A program made the translations under genes and the position numbers. Shown here piece after piece: positions 54,218 to 61,326 of a stretch of DNA of 64,000 nucleotides. Numbering within the stretch: position 1 is the stretch's first letter; every line of letters begins with the position of its first letter. Below the pieces are notes generated by a model. That model saw nothing but the letters and a program-made list of their open reading frames with translations. It was not told the origin of the DNA and did no database searches. The DNA is from Jeotgalicoccus marinus DSM 19772 (lineage in GTDB: Bacteria; Bacillota; Bacilli; Staphylococcales; Salinicoccaceae): positions 1-64,000 of the forward strand of contig NZ_AUEE01000007.1 in NCBI RefSeq assembly GCF_000425825.1, in the 5' to 3' direction.

Positions 54218-55009
54218 ATGGCTCAACGCAGAATGTTCAGTAAAAGAATCACTGAAACCGATACATTTTTAGATATGCCGATGTCTACTCAGTGCTTATA
54301 TTTCCACTTAAATATGAGTGCTGATGATGATGGATTTATCGGAAATGTTAAGACAATAAAACGAATGGTTGGTGCAAATGATGATGATTTAAAAATACTT
54401 TTGAGCAAAGAATTTTTGATTCCATTTGAAAGTGGAGTTGTCGTTATAAAGGATTGGAAAATCCATAACTATATTCGCTCAGACCGTTACAACGAAACAG
54501 TCTATCAAGAAGAAAAACAACAGTTAAAACAGCTTAAGAACGGGAGTTATGAGGTTGGTATGACACATGGTATACCAGTGGTGCACCAACGGGATACACA
54601 GGATAGGTTAGGTAAGGATAGGTTAGGTAAGGATAGGTTAGGTAAGGATAGGTTAGGTAAGGATAGGTTAGAGGAAGAACAGCAAAAACCATCTTCGGCT
54701 GCTACGCTCTTAGAAAATTATTTTGGTTCTATTACTCAATTCATGATGGAAGATATTGAATACTACAAAAACTACTTCGATGACTTTGAAAGTGTACTTG
54801 AACTATCTATCGATATATCTAGACAACGTGGAGTAAAGAACTGGAAGTACAACAAAAGTATATTGAATGACTGGAAAGGTCATAACTTAAAAACTGTTGA
54901 AGATATAAAACATCATGAAAACAGAAGTAAGGTCAATAAATATAAAAACCAAGTGACTCACGAACTACCACCAGAACAAGAAGAACAGTATAAAAACTTA
55001 GGTTTCTAG
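54218..55009 (+). CDS. Phage replication initiator, DnaD-like
   Basis: A 263-aa replisome organiser. N-terminal winged helix (RRMFSKRITETDTFLDMP, NMSADDDGFIGN) and C-terminal DnaD-like helices (NYFGSITQFMMEDIEYY, GVKNWKYNKSILNDW). Between them at about 128-151 is a DRLGK pentapeptide repeated four times, encoded by 15-bp DNA repeats. ATG at 54218 follows AAAGGATG. Followed by the helicase loader. Confidence 0.88.
   Translation: MAQRRMFSKRITETDTFLDMPMSTQCLYFHLNMSADDDGFIGNVKTIKRMVGANDDDLKILLSKEFLIPFESGVVVIKDWKIHNYIRSDRYNETVYQEEKQQLKQLKNGSYEVGMTHGIPVVHQRDTQDRLGKDRLGKDRLGKDRLGKDRLEEEQQKPSSAATLLENYFGSITQFMMEDIEYYKNYFDDFESVLELSIDISRQRGVKNWKYNKSILNDWKGHNLKTVEDIKHHENRSKVNKYKNQVTHELPPEQEEQYKNLGF
54601..54670 (+). 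repeat. 15-bp tandem repeats in initiator gene, candidate phage origin
   Basis: Four exact copies of ggataggttaggtaa (54601-54660) plus 10 bases of a fifth, all in the same reading frame. Iterons inside the initiator gene are the lambda O arrangement, so these are a candidate binding array for the initiator. Confidence 0.7.
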
Positions 55010-55022
55010 GAGGTTAGAGTAA

Positions 55023-55787
55023 ATGGAATTAGCACAGTACATGCAGTACGCCAAAATGAAAGACTCAAAAGTTGAGTTTACTGGTGAGAATTGTGAAACC
55101 TGCAAACGACCGTTAAAGAAACTTACAAAGTACTTTCAAGATGGTACAGAAGAAACCACAATAACTGGCTGTATATGTAAAGCAACTGAAAAGGTCAACG
55201 CAATACAAAATGACTTAAATGCTAAGAAGTTTATCAATGCATCTGTGATTGATATTGAATATCAGAATGCTGAGTTTGATGACTTAAAAATCGAAACAGA
55301 CCAGCAAGCTAAAGCAATAGATATTGCTAAAGACTATATCAGTAATTTTGATACCAAGTTAAAAGACGGTAGAGGCCTCGTTATACAAGGCTCGTTTGGT
55401 ACAGGAAAAACATATTTATCAGCAATCATTAGAAATGCACTCATTAAAGAAAATTACAAGGTGCTATTCATCAAGTTTGCGGACTACTTCGACATGATGG
55501 TGACCACATCAAAAGATACAGGCGGTAAAACGGACGGCATTTACTATATGGCAAGAGATGCTGATTTATTAATACTTGATGAAGTGAACGCTGAACAGAA
55601 TAACTGGGAAGCGAAAGAACTGTACAAAATTACAGATGCAAGAATGAATAAAAGCACAATCTACACGACCAATTATTCAAGTAAGGACTTTAAGAAGTCT
55701 ATGAAGATGAATCAAATCTTTACAAGGATGATGAACCGTAAAGACACTATCATCTTAAACGGTAAAGACTACCGAATCGGAGGATAA
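55023..55787 (+). CDS. DnaC/IstB-like helicase loader
   Basis: A 254-aa AAA+ protein with Walker A GSFGTGKT at 123-130, Walker B LLILDEV and sensor TIYTTNYS. The N-terminal part has a putative zinc site (Cys24, Cys27, Cys50, Cys52). Likely loads the host replicative helicase at the phage origin together with the DnaD-like initiator. Confidence 0.9.
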   Translation: MELAQYMQYAKMKDSKVEFTGENCETCKRPLKKLTKYFQDGTEETTITGCICKATEKVNAIQNDLNAKKFINASVIDIEYQNAEFDDLKIETDQQAKAIDIAKDYISNFDTKLKDGRGLVIQGSFGTGKTYLSAIIRNALIKENYKVLFIKFADYFDMMVTTSKDTGGKTDGIYYMARDADLLILDEVNAEQNNWEAKELYKITDARMNKSTIYTTNYSSKDFKKSMKMNQIFTRMMNRKDTIILNGKDYRIGG

Positions 55788-55791
55788 AATT

Positions 55792-56043
55792 ATGCGACTA
55801 ACTGAATTAGACTTACCTGTCAGTCCAGAGATGGCACTGGCAGGAAAATTGGAACGACGTGAGACCATCACAAAAGACGATATAAGCGCTTTGGAGTTGT
55901 TCGGGGAAGGTTGGATAGATTTCTTATTAAGCAAGCCACAATCGACTGTGAGAAGCAAATTAGCGGACGTACTAGTGCATCTTTGGAGGGATAGCGATGG
56001 CGGGCTTACGAGATTTGAGCAAGAAACAACGATTAATTGCTAA
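55792..56043 (+). CDS. Small phage protein, unknown
   Basis: An 83-aa acidic protein (MRLTELDLPVSPEMALAGKL). SD GGAGGA, 4 nt after the loader stop. Its 3' end overlaps the next gene by 47 nt. No family recognised. Confidence 0.6.
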   Translation: MRLTELDLPVSPEMALAGKLERRETITKDDISALELFGEGWIDFLLSKPQSTVRSKLADVLVHLWRDSDGGLTRFEQETTINC

Positions 56044-56461
56044 ATCGAACGGTATTAAAGATAAAACGTTATCTAATCGGTTGCACTCTGGTTGGGAAGT
56101 AGAACGAGCAATTACCCAGGCACCGCTAGTTTATACAGGTGGCATGAATTATAAAGGGAATCACATCACCAAAACGCAACGTGAACAAGCGAATGCAATC
56201 GGTATTAGTGATGGATTGATTCAGTGGAGACTAGAAATTGGTTGGACTGTAGAACAAGCAGTTAGTACACCTGTAAGGAAATATAAGAAAAAGAAGAAGA
56301 GTAAGAACATAAGCAATCAAGAAGTATTTGAAGTGATAGGACGTATTAAATACTACAACTCAATAAACGCACAAACGCCAATGGTGTATCCGAAGAAAAT
56401 GGTACAACAGCTAAATGAAATGGGTTACCAGGTTGAAGATGTCAAAGCGTTAGCGTTTTAA
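55997..56461 (+). CDS. Phage protein with two HTH-like repeats
   Basis: A 154-aa protein with two similar segments (LIAKSNGIKDKTLSNRLHSGWEVERA, and about 50 residues later ANAIGISDGLIQWRLEIGWTVEQA), each resembling a phage-repressor-like HTH. A Lys-rich linker (YKKKKKSK) follows. Probably a DNA-binding accessory protein. SD GGAGGG. Confidence 0.68.
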   Translation: MAGLRDLSKKQRLIAKSNGIKDKTLSNRLHSGWEVERAITQAPLVYTGGMNYKGNHITKTQREQANAIGISDGLIQWRLEIGWTVEQAVSTPVRKYKKKKKSKNISNQEVFEVIGRIKYYNSINAQTPMVYPKKMVQQLNEMGYQVEDVKALAF

Positions 56462-56476
56462 AGAAAGGTGAACGGC

Positions 56477-56983
56477 ATGAGTAGAGCAATAAGGAAAACG
56501 AGAATATTTGAAATTTATGATAACGGACGTTTGTTGATGGAAGGCTCAACAAGTGAGATTGCAAAACAAATTGGGCGTAGTCAAGGTTATGTCACTAAAT
56601 TAATCAGAAAGCCTACAGAACGCTATACAATGCGTGAAGTTGGTACTAAAGAGCAAGTATTCGCTTTCTACATTGGTGAACGATTTATCGCAACTGGCAC
56701 TTTAGATGAAATCGCAGAAGTCAGTGGCGAGACTCTACAGACTTTAAAGTTTATACGATCAAATGTTGCGGAAGAACGCAACTTGCATAAAAAATTAATA
56801 GTTTTGGAAGGTGAGACAGTGATTCAACGTAAAGGGATAAAAGAGAAATATGCACCAAAAACCGTCAAGGAACGTAAAGAACAGATTCAAGTATACAAAA
56901 CTAGACCTGTTGCACCAGTTGAATGGAATCCGTCTAAGTATAGCAAGCACTTATTTGATCAGTGCTTCAAGGGGTGGGGATGA
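56477..56983 (+). CDS. Phage HTH-like protein
   Basis: A 168-aa basic protein; STSEIAKQIGRSQGYVTKLI reads as a helix-turn-helix, and GTLDEIAEVSGETLQTLKFI as a second. ATG at 56477 after AAAGAAAGGTG. Same two-HTH design as the preceding gene. Function unknown. Confidence 0.65.
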   Translation: MSRAIRKTRIFEIYDNGRLLMEGSTSEIAKQIGRSQGYVTKLIRKPTERYTMREVGTKEQVFAFYIGERFIATGTLDEIAEVSGETLQTLKFIRSNVAEERNLHKKLIVLEGETVIQRKGIKEKYAPKTVKERKEQIQVYKTRPVAPVEWNPSKYSKHLFDQCFKGWG

Positions 56984-57195
56984 TGGCTAAAGTATTGAAT
57001 TTGTATAGAGATGAAATCGAACCAATCGGTACGGCCACTTTTGATAAGGCTAAGAATGGATATAAGGTGGTCTACAACGAGAATCAATACCATCCTAATG
57101 CATTTATACCTTTAGAAGATTTTGAAGAGTACAAGGACAATATGCGGCTTAATTCATTAGCTGGTGAACAAGTGACTTTGGAGGACTTGCTATGA
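56983..57195 (+). CDS. Small phage protein
   Basis: A 70-aa protein (AKVLNLYRDEIEPIGTATF). ATG overlaps the previous stop (ATGATGG) with GGGGTGGGG upstream. Unknown function. Confidence 0.6.
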   Translation: MAKVLNLYRDEIEPIGTATFDKAKNGYKVVYNENQYHPNAFIPLEDFEEYKDNMRLNSLAGEQVTLEDLL

Positions 57196-57449
57196 TGCAA
57201 CAACTCGAACTATTTACAGAATCAAAGTTAGGCTTCAAGTACCGTAAGCGACTGTACAACGCTAATCAGAATTATCTATACACTGCCATACCGATTGAAG
57301 AAGGTTACAAGCTAGTGCCAGTATCTGTTTTGTTGGAGAGAAATAAAGAAATACTTTATCTCAGTAATTTAGAGTACAAACAATTCATCGCAGATCGTGA
57401 GCTTTTAGAAGTGATACCGAAGGAAGTGGAGGCGAGGATGAGTGTATGA
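57192..57449 (+). CDS. Small phage protein
   Basis: An 85-aa soluble protein (QQLELFTESKLGFKYRKRLY). Overlaps both neighbours by 4 nt, SD GGAGG inside the preceding gene. Unknown function. Confidence 0.62.
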   Translation: MMQQLELFTESKLGFKYRKRLYNANQNYLYTAIPIEEGYKLVPVSVLLERNKEILYLSNLEYKQFIADRELLEVIPKEVEARMSV

Positions 57450-57637
57450 ATACTAAAAGTTATGGAAATGAAGTTAAATCTTTTCGTTTAAGAAAAGGAC
57501 TAACACAAAGTGAATTTGGAAAACTTTTTGAACCTCCTGCGAGTGACAGTGTTGTTTCCAGGTGGGAACGTGGTGTGAATCAACCTAGTCCTTTAAGAAT
57601 AATAAGAATGTTAGAACTGGGCGTGATTTCAAAATGA
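57446..57637 (+). CDS. Small XRE-type HTH phage protein
   Basis: A 63-aa protein that is almost entirely a Cro/CI HTH (FRLRKGLTQSEFGKLFEPPA, SVVSRWERGVNQPS). Four-nt overlaps on both sides. Possibly a second-tier phage regulator. Confidence 0.72.
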   Translation: MNTKSYGNEVKSFRLRKGLTQSEFGKLFEPPASDSVVSRWERGVNQPSPLRIIRMLELGVISK

Positions 57638-57867
57638 AAACCACACAAAACTTAATCAATGGCGAAATCTACGCCATATTGCATAAATTAGCGATTCCAT
57701 CAGAGAAAAGATATAGCAAAGACTTATACAACAGGCACTTCATCTTTCAAGTGGCTAGGACGATTCAAAAGAAGTTGCCTGACCACCTCATCAATGCGAG
57801 TGAAACTGAAACAGAATATATATTAAGGATTGATTCACCGAAAGAAAAGAAAGGTTTGATTGCATGA
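57634..57867 (+). CDS. Small phage protein
   Basis: A 77-aa basic protein (KTTQNLINGEIYAILHKLAI). ATGA overlaps on both ends. Unknown function. Confidence 0.6.
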   Translation: MKTTQNLINGEIYAILHKLAIPSEKRYSKDLYNRHFIFQVARTIQKKLPDHLINASETETEYILRIDSPKEKKGLIA

Positions 57868-58175
57868 ATCTACTAATCAGAATAGTCATCGCAGCAATCC
57901 TCTTAGTCCTCATTTTAACCACCGTACAGAACCATACAGATGACGTTAGGTACGAAGTGTTACTAGATGACTACGAAGCCTTACAGAAAGCGTATGACGA
58001 GCTGTACGAGGAGCATGAAGTTATGAAATATGGTTACAGGGACTTACAACAAGAACACTCACAAAAAACTGAACAGATTGAGCATTTAGAGTACAGAATA
58101 ATTTCTGATGATGAGATTAGTGAAAAATTGAAACAAGAGATTAAAGAGAATGTGCCAGGGGAGGGTGAACGATGA
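57864..58175 (+). CDS. Membrane-anchored coiled-coil phage protein
   Basis: A 103-aa protein with an N-terminal TM helix (LLIRIVIAAILLVLILTTV) and a highly charged coiled-coil tail (YEALQKAYDELYEEHEV). Start overlaps the previous stop. Unknown function. Confidence 0.66.
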   Translation: MNLLIRIVIAAILLVLILTTVQNHTDDVRYEVLLDDYEALQKAYDELYEEHEVMKYGYRDLQQEHSQKTEQIEHLEYRIISDDEISEKLKQEIKENVPGEGER

Positions 58176-58288
58176 CACAAATCGGACTCGAACTCATTGT
58201 ACTATTCAGTCTGTTCGTCGGTTGTCTAGTTACGCTGGTAGGTATGTTAGGTTACGCAATTATAAACAAGTGGAGGGGAAGGGAATGA
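58172..58288 (+). CDS. 38-aa phage membrane protein
   Basis: ATG at 58172 after GGGGAGGGTG; overlaps the previous gene by 4 nt. One TM helix (LIVLFSLFVGCLVTLVGMLG) and a basic end KWRGRE. The stop overlaps the next start as ATGA. Confidence 0.62.
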   Translation: MTQIGLELIVLFSLFVGCLVTLVGMLGYAIINKWRGRE

Positions 58289-58395
58289 ATGACTATCTCA
58301 TGAGCATAGTTATTTATACAGTAATAGGTTCAATGGTCGGTCTTATTTTATCGTTCGGAATTGGAATTTTAATTGAAATTTGGAGGAGAAGATGA
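58285..58395 (+). CDS. 36-aa phage membrane protein
   Basis: ATG at 58285 after GTGGAGGGGAAGGG. One TM helix (SIVIYTVIGSMVGLILSFGI), basic end EIWRRR. Four-nt overlaps on the upstream side, 1 nt downstream. Third small TM protein in a row with 57864 and 58172. Confidence 0.62.
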   Translation: MNDYLMSIVIYTVIGSMVGLILSFGIGILIEIWRRR

Positions 58396-58568
58396 TGAAA
58401 GACTATCACATCAGAATAGAGAACGGACACCATGTTGTGAATATGGATTATAGACCAAGTGAGCTTGAATTGGCGTTTGAAAGTGCGAAAAAAGGATTCA
58501 TATTATCAGCAAAACAAATGGAAAAGAATTTTGAAGGAATAAAAGGACGGTGGGTAAATTTTGAATAA
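58395..58568 (+). CDS. Small phage protein
   Basis: A 57-aa soluble protein (KDYHIRIENGHHVVNMDYRP). GGAGGAG lies 6 nt before ATG 58395; the alternative ATG at 58392 adds one Met. Overlaps the dUTPase start. Unknown function. Confidence 0.6.
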   Translation: MKDYHIRIENGHHVVNMDYRPSELELAFESAKKGFILSAKQMEKNFEGIKGRWVNFE

Positions 58569-58998
58569 ACTACAGATTAAGCAACTCTCTGAATCAGCGA
58601 CATTGCCAACTAGAAGTCATACACACGATTCAGGCTTAGACCTATACGCTAGTGAGGACACTTTAATCACTTACACTCATGCGATCGTTATCCCAACTGG
58701 TATTGCAGTGAACATTCCACCAGGCTATGAAGGACAGATTCGTCCACGATCTGGTAAGTCATCTAAAACGAATCTAAGAGTGATTCTTGGCACTGTGGAC
58801 TGTGGTTATGGCGGAGAAATTGGTGTCATCGCAGATACATTGAACAAGTCGAACTATCTTGTTAAGAAAGGCGAAAAAATAGCACAGTTAGTAGTTCAAA
58901 AAGTGGAGCTTCCACAGTTGGAGGTTGTCAACCAATTTGATAGTCAGAGTGCTAGGGGAACGAATGGTTTTGGTAGTACAGACGAGGTGTATCGGTAG
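58561..58998 (+). CDS. dut: dUTPase (trimeric)
   Basis: Hydrolyses dUTP and keeps uracil out of phage DNA. 145 aa with all five motifs: HDSGLDLYA, RPRSGKSSKTNL, GTVDCGYGGEIGV, KGEKIAQLVV and ARGTNGFGST. TTG start at 58561. Staphylococcal phage dUTPases of this kind can also derepress pathogenicity islands through the Stl repressor; no test of that from sequence. Confidence 0.94.
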   Translation: MNKLQIKQLSESATLPTRSHTHDSGLDLYASEDTLITYTHAIVIPTGIAVNIPPGYEGQIRPRSGKSSKTNLRVILGTVDCGYGGEIGVIADTLNKSNYLVKKGEKIAQLVVQKVELPQLEVVNQFDSQSARGTNGFGSTDEVYR

Positions 58999-59123
58999 TG
59001 CATGGTTCGACGGAACAGACCAATGGAGATAAGACGATTGTTGAGAAAGTGAGAGAGATATTAGGACGTGATAAAGATTGCAACGAACATACGCTAACAG
59101 AGGGAAGTTCCTCGAAGATGTGA
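58998..59123 (+). CDS. 41-aa phage ORF
   Basis: GTG at 58998 overlaps the dut stop by one base with GAGGTG 8 nt upstream. Hydrophilic product (TIVEKVREILGRDKDCNEHT). It overlaps the recU-like start by 46 nt. Plausible by SD and packing only. Confidence 0.45.
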   Translation: MHGSTEQTNGDKTIVEKVREILGRDKDCNEHTLTEGSSSKM

Positions 59124-59560
59124 TTGATCGCACCAACATTGTTTATAAGAATAAGAATATTGCTTTGGTGGATAAGGTGGCAACACCAATCAATTACAAC
59201 ACACGAACAGGCAAAGCGTTCTATAAACAAAAAAGTACTGTAGACTACATCGGATGCATCAACAATGGACCATTCATTGCGTTTGATGCTAAGCAGACCG
59301 CTAAGAAAAGTTTTCCGTTTAATAATGTATCTGAACACCAAAAGAATTACTTACAGAAAGTACACGAACTCGGACACTTAGCTTTCCTAATCATATACTT
59401 TACTGATTACAAAGAGTGTTATCGACTGACCATTGATAAATACCTTGAATACGAGCGCACAGTAGACCGTAAGAGCATTCCATATGAATGGATGACCAAA
59501 CATGCCACGTTAATAAAAACAGGTGCAGGCACACCGTTAGACTACTTAAAAGAGGTGTAG
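59078..59560 (+). CDS. RecU-like Holliday junction resolvase
   Basis: A 160-aa nuclease of the RecU family: YANRGKFLEDVIDRTN at the start, STVDYIG and FIAFDAKQT with the catalytic acidic/Lys residues, and NVSEHQKNYLQKVHELG. It resolves recombination branches before packaging. Start TTG at 59078 gives the conserved N-terminus. Confidence 0.88.
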   Translation: MQRTYANRGKFLEDVIDRTNIVYKNKNIALVDKVATPINYNTRTGKAFYKQKSTVDYIGCINNGPFIAFDAKQTAKKSFPFNNVSEHQKNYLQKVHELGHLAFLIIYFTDYKECYRLTIDKYLEYERTVDRKSIPYEWMTKHATLIKTGAGTPLDYLKEV

Positions 59561-59567
59561 ATGATTT

Positions 59568-59984
59568 ATGAGTTATGCGACTAAATATACGACCGAGAAT
59601 ATTATGGAATTGATTAATAATTATCCGTATTACATCTCTAGATTAAAAGAATTAAATTCACAATATCAATCAGAAATTGGTGGAGGTATTACTGCTCAAT
59701 ATGGAATTGAATCAGCCATGCCTAAAGCACAAGGTATGAATAGCAATCCTGTAGAGAATGATGTTTTAAGAAGAAAGAAAATGAATAAGGAAATAACACG
59801 ATTAGAAAACAAAGTAAGGTACATCCAGAACAGATGGGATCGCATTGTAGATGAACGTATGGCACTTGTCTTTAATCTGAGATTGAATGGATTGACCTAC
59901 AGAAGAATAGCGTTTGAATTGGGAATATCGAAGTCTCGTGTTCATCAAGTTTTAGACGAAGTATGCGAGTTATTAAAGGATTAG
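59568..59984 (+). CDS. Phage late transcription regulator (RinA/ArpU-like)
   Basis: A 138-aa protein with a helical N-terminus and a C-terminal sigma-70 region 4-like HTH (LNGLTYRRIAFELGISKSRV). In staphylococcal and related phages the last gene before terminase encodes a RinA/ArpU-type activator of packaging and structural genes. Position fits. Direct repeats lie 6 nt after its stop. Confidence 0.8.
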   Translation: MSYATKYTTENIMELINNYPYYISRLKELNSQYQSEIGGGITAQYGIESAMPKAQGMNSNPVENDVLRRKKMNKEITRLENKVRYIQNRWDRIVDERMALVFNLRLNGLTYRRIAFELGISKSRVHQVLDEVCELLKD

Positions 59985-59989
59985 TAAAG

Positions 59990-60016
59990 CTGGACAAACT
60001 GGACAAACTGGAAAAG
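59990..60016 (+). repeat. Three 9-bp direct repeats after late regulator
   Basis: CTGGACAAA, CTGGACAAA and CTGGAAAAG in tandem. Candidate binding site for the late activator or a recombination remnant. Confidence 0.55.
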
Positions 60017-60086
60017 TTATGTGGATTACTATTTTTGACTGTAAAATGGGAGGTAGGACGGGGTGGCAAAAGAACATTGTTAAACG

Positions 60087-60114
60087 AAAAAAAGCAAGGG
60101 AGCTAAGCTCCTTC
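60087..60114 (-). terminator. Terminator of antisense small gene
   Basis: On the minus strand, AAGGAGC/GCTCC-CTT stem with TTA loop, followed by GC and T7. Confidence 0.75.
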
Positions 60115-60139
60115 GTGATGTTTCAACGATAATTAAAGT

Positions 60140-60268
60140 CTAGTGATGTTTTTCTTTATGGTTTGCTAGAGTTCTTCCAGCCTTACTTTTGGCGGATTTT
60201 GAGGATCCTTTAGATGCTAAAGTACGACCGGCTTTTCTAGTATGAGAAGTTGTTTTTCTACAAGCCAT
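60140..60268 (-). CDS. 42-aa highly basic antisense prophage protein
   Basis: A minus-strand ORF opposite to all late genes encodes ACRKTTSHTRKAGRTLASKG and then an SK/AK-rich stretch (SSKSAKSKAGRTLANHKEKHH). A perfect AGGAGGTGG SD lies before the ATG, an extended -10 (TGATATAAT) about 80 nt upstream, and a terminator after the stop. Two copies of an AGRTLA motif suggest internal duplication. It recalls small basic proteins with a SKxxKxxAGxxL pattern common near phage genes in other bacteria; function unknown. Confidence 0.75.
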   Translation of the reverse strand: MACRKTTSHTRKAGRTLASKGSSKSAKSKAGRTLANHKEKHH

Positions 60269-60340
60269 AAAGTACCACCTCCTGGCATTATGCCAAATAA
60301 TTCTACGAAGTGGTATCGCCTAGTCCCTGCTGATTTCTAT

Positions 60341-60350
60341 TATATCAGAT
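60341..60350 (-). promoter_or_regulatory. Extended -10 promoter of antisense small gene
   Basis: On the minus strand TGATATAAT fits TGnTATAAT. There is no clear -35, as usual for extended -10 promoters. Confidence 0.55.
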
Positions 60351-60382
60351 TGCCGTGAGTCCTCCCTCATATATTTGATTAT

Positions 60383-60406
60383 AACCGTCCGAAAGGGCGG
60401 TTTATT
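60383..60406 (+). terminator. Terminator between late regulator and beta-flower gene
   Basis: 8-bp stem AACCGTCC/GGGCGGTT, GAAA tetraloop, then TATTT. Confidence 0.75.
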
Positions 60407-60443
60407 TGGTATATTTGAGATATCAATTGATAGGGGAGATATA

Positions 60444-60758
60444 ATGACAAAACATTTATGGAATTGGGAAGGCGATTACTTCGGTTATATTGAAGGTGAC
60501 CAGTTAAGAACGCATGAAGGTTATCATGTAGGAAAAATTAACAAGAATAATGAGATTTTTGGTTCTGATGGTATGTATCTTGGTGAGATAATGAACGACA
60601 ACAGGTTAATAACTAAAGAAAGTAAAATTAATAATAAAGAAAAAAGCTTTATACCTAAAATGAAGAAGATAGGTAAAATCAAGAAGATGGAAAAGATAGG
60701 GAAGATAATGAAAGTTGGTTATACCGATTTTCCAAAACCAAATAAATTTATTAATTAG
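60444..60758 (+). CDS. Beta-flower-like repeat protein in a moron-like cassette
   Basis: A 104-aa protein. Short repeats (WNWEGDYFGYIEGDQLRT, HEGYHVGKI, SDGMYLGEI) match the 4-fold beta-flower pattern of small Gram-positive proteins; the C-terminus is Lys/Met rich (KKIGKIKKMEKIGKIMK). ATG at 60444 follows AGGGGAG. Terminators at 60383 and 60757 bound the gene, so it is likely transcribed on its own, perhaps in the lysogen. Confidence 0.7.
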   Translation: MTKHLWNWEGDYFGYIEGDQLRTHEGYHVGKINKNNEIFGSDGMYLGEIMNDNRLITKESKINNKEKSFIPKMKKIGKIKKMEKIGKIMKVGYTDFPKPNKFIN

Positions 60759-60781
60759 ACACCCTAATCGGTGTCTTTTTG
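60757..60781 (+). terminator. Terminator after beta-flower gene
   Basis: Stem AGACACC/GGTGTCT, CTAATC loop, T5. Confidence 0.88.
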
Positions 60782-60788
60782 TTTGTTG

Positions 60789-60846
60789 AAAACCAACGAG
60801 TAACCTCTCACTTCACTCATATAATTTTTAGGTTGCCGTTGGTTTT
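60789..60846. repeat. Long inverted repeat before terminase, candidate packaging site or terminator
   Basis: AAAACCAACG-A-GTAACC (60789-60805) pairs with GGTTGCCGTTGGTTTT (60831-60846): 16 bp with one bulged A and a 25-nt loop, 51 nt before terS. The end GTTTT is terminator-like, but the location is also that of pac/cos sites. Confidence 0.6.
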
Positions 60847-60897
60847 GAGTAAGCAAAATAAATTAAGTAATTAACGTGAAAGTTGGTGGTAGATGAA

Positions 60898-61326
60898 ATG
60901 AACGAGAAACAGAAAAGATTTGTAGATGAATATATCATTCATGCCAACGTTTATAGAGCTGCGATCAATGCTGGGTATAGTGAAAATTATGCTAGAACTA
61001 ACGCAAGTAAATTGTTAGAAAAAGGTAGTATCAAAGACTATAAAGACAAACGTTTAAAGGAAATGAAGAATGAACGAACAGCAGATGCTCAAGAAGTTAT
61101 GGAGTATCTCACGGCTGTCATGCGTGGTGAACAGAGTGATGAAGAATTGATACTTGTACCTAATGGCGACTTCGTGAGTGAAGTTGAACGACATGAAAGA
61201 CGTTCTGATACCGCTCAACGAACCAAAGCTGCAGAGTTACTCGGTAAACGGTATGCAATGTGGACTGATAAACAAATTACAGATACGACAGAACGAATTA
61301 CGATTGTGAATGATTTAGATGAGTAA
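60898..61326 (+). CDS. terS: Terminase small subunit
   Basis: A 142-aa protein with the N-terminal DNA-binding HTH typical of TerS (KQKRFVDEYIIHANVYRAAI, GYSENYARTNASKLL). ATG at 60898 gives the standard NEKQ start. Recognises the packaging site and recruits TerL. Its end overlaps terL by 8 nt. Confidence 0.9.
   Translation: MNEKQKRFVDEYIIHANVYRAAINAGYSENYARTNASKLLEKGSIKDYKDKRLKEMKNERTADAQEVMEYLTAVMRGEQSDEELILVPNGDFVSEVERHERRSDTAQRTKAAELLGKRYAMWTDKQITDTTERITIVNDLDE

Noticed and set aside
54601-54670. CRISPR array
   Set aside because: The 15-bp units are contiguous with no spacers and lie inside a coding sequence.
60019-60132. 37-aa plus-strand ORF after the late regulator
   Set aside because: It has a weak SD and its 3' part is the complement of the terminator of the antisense gene; no family resemblance.
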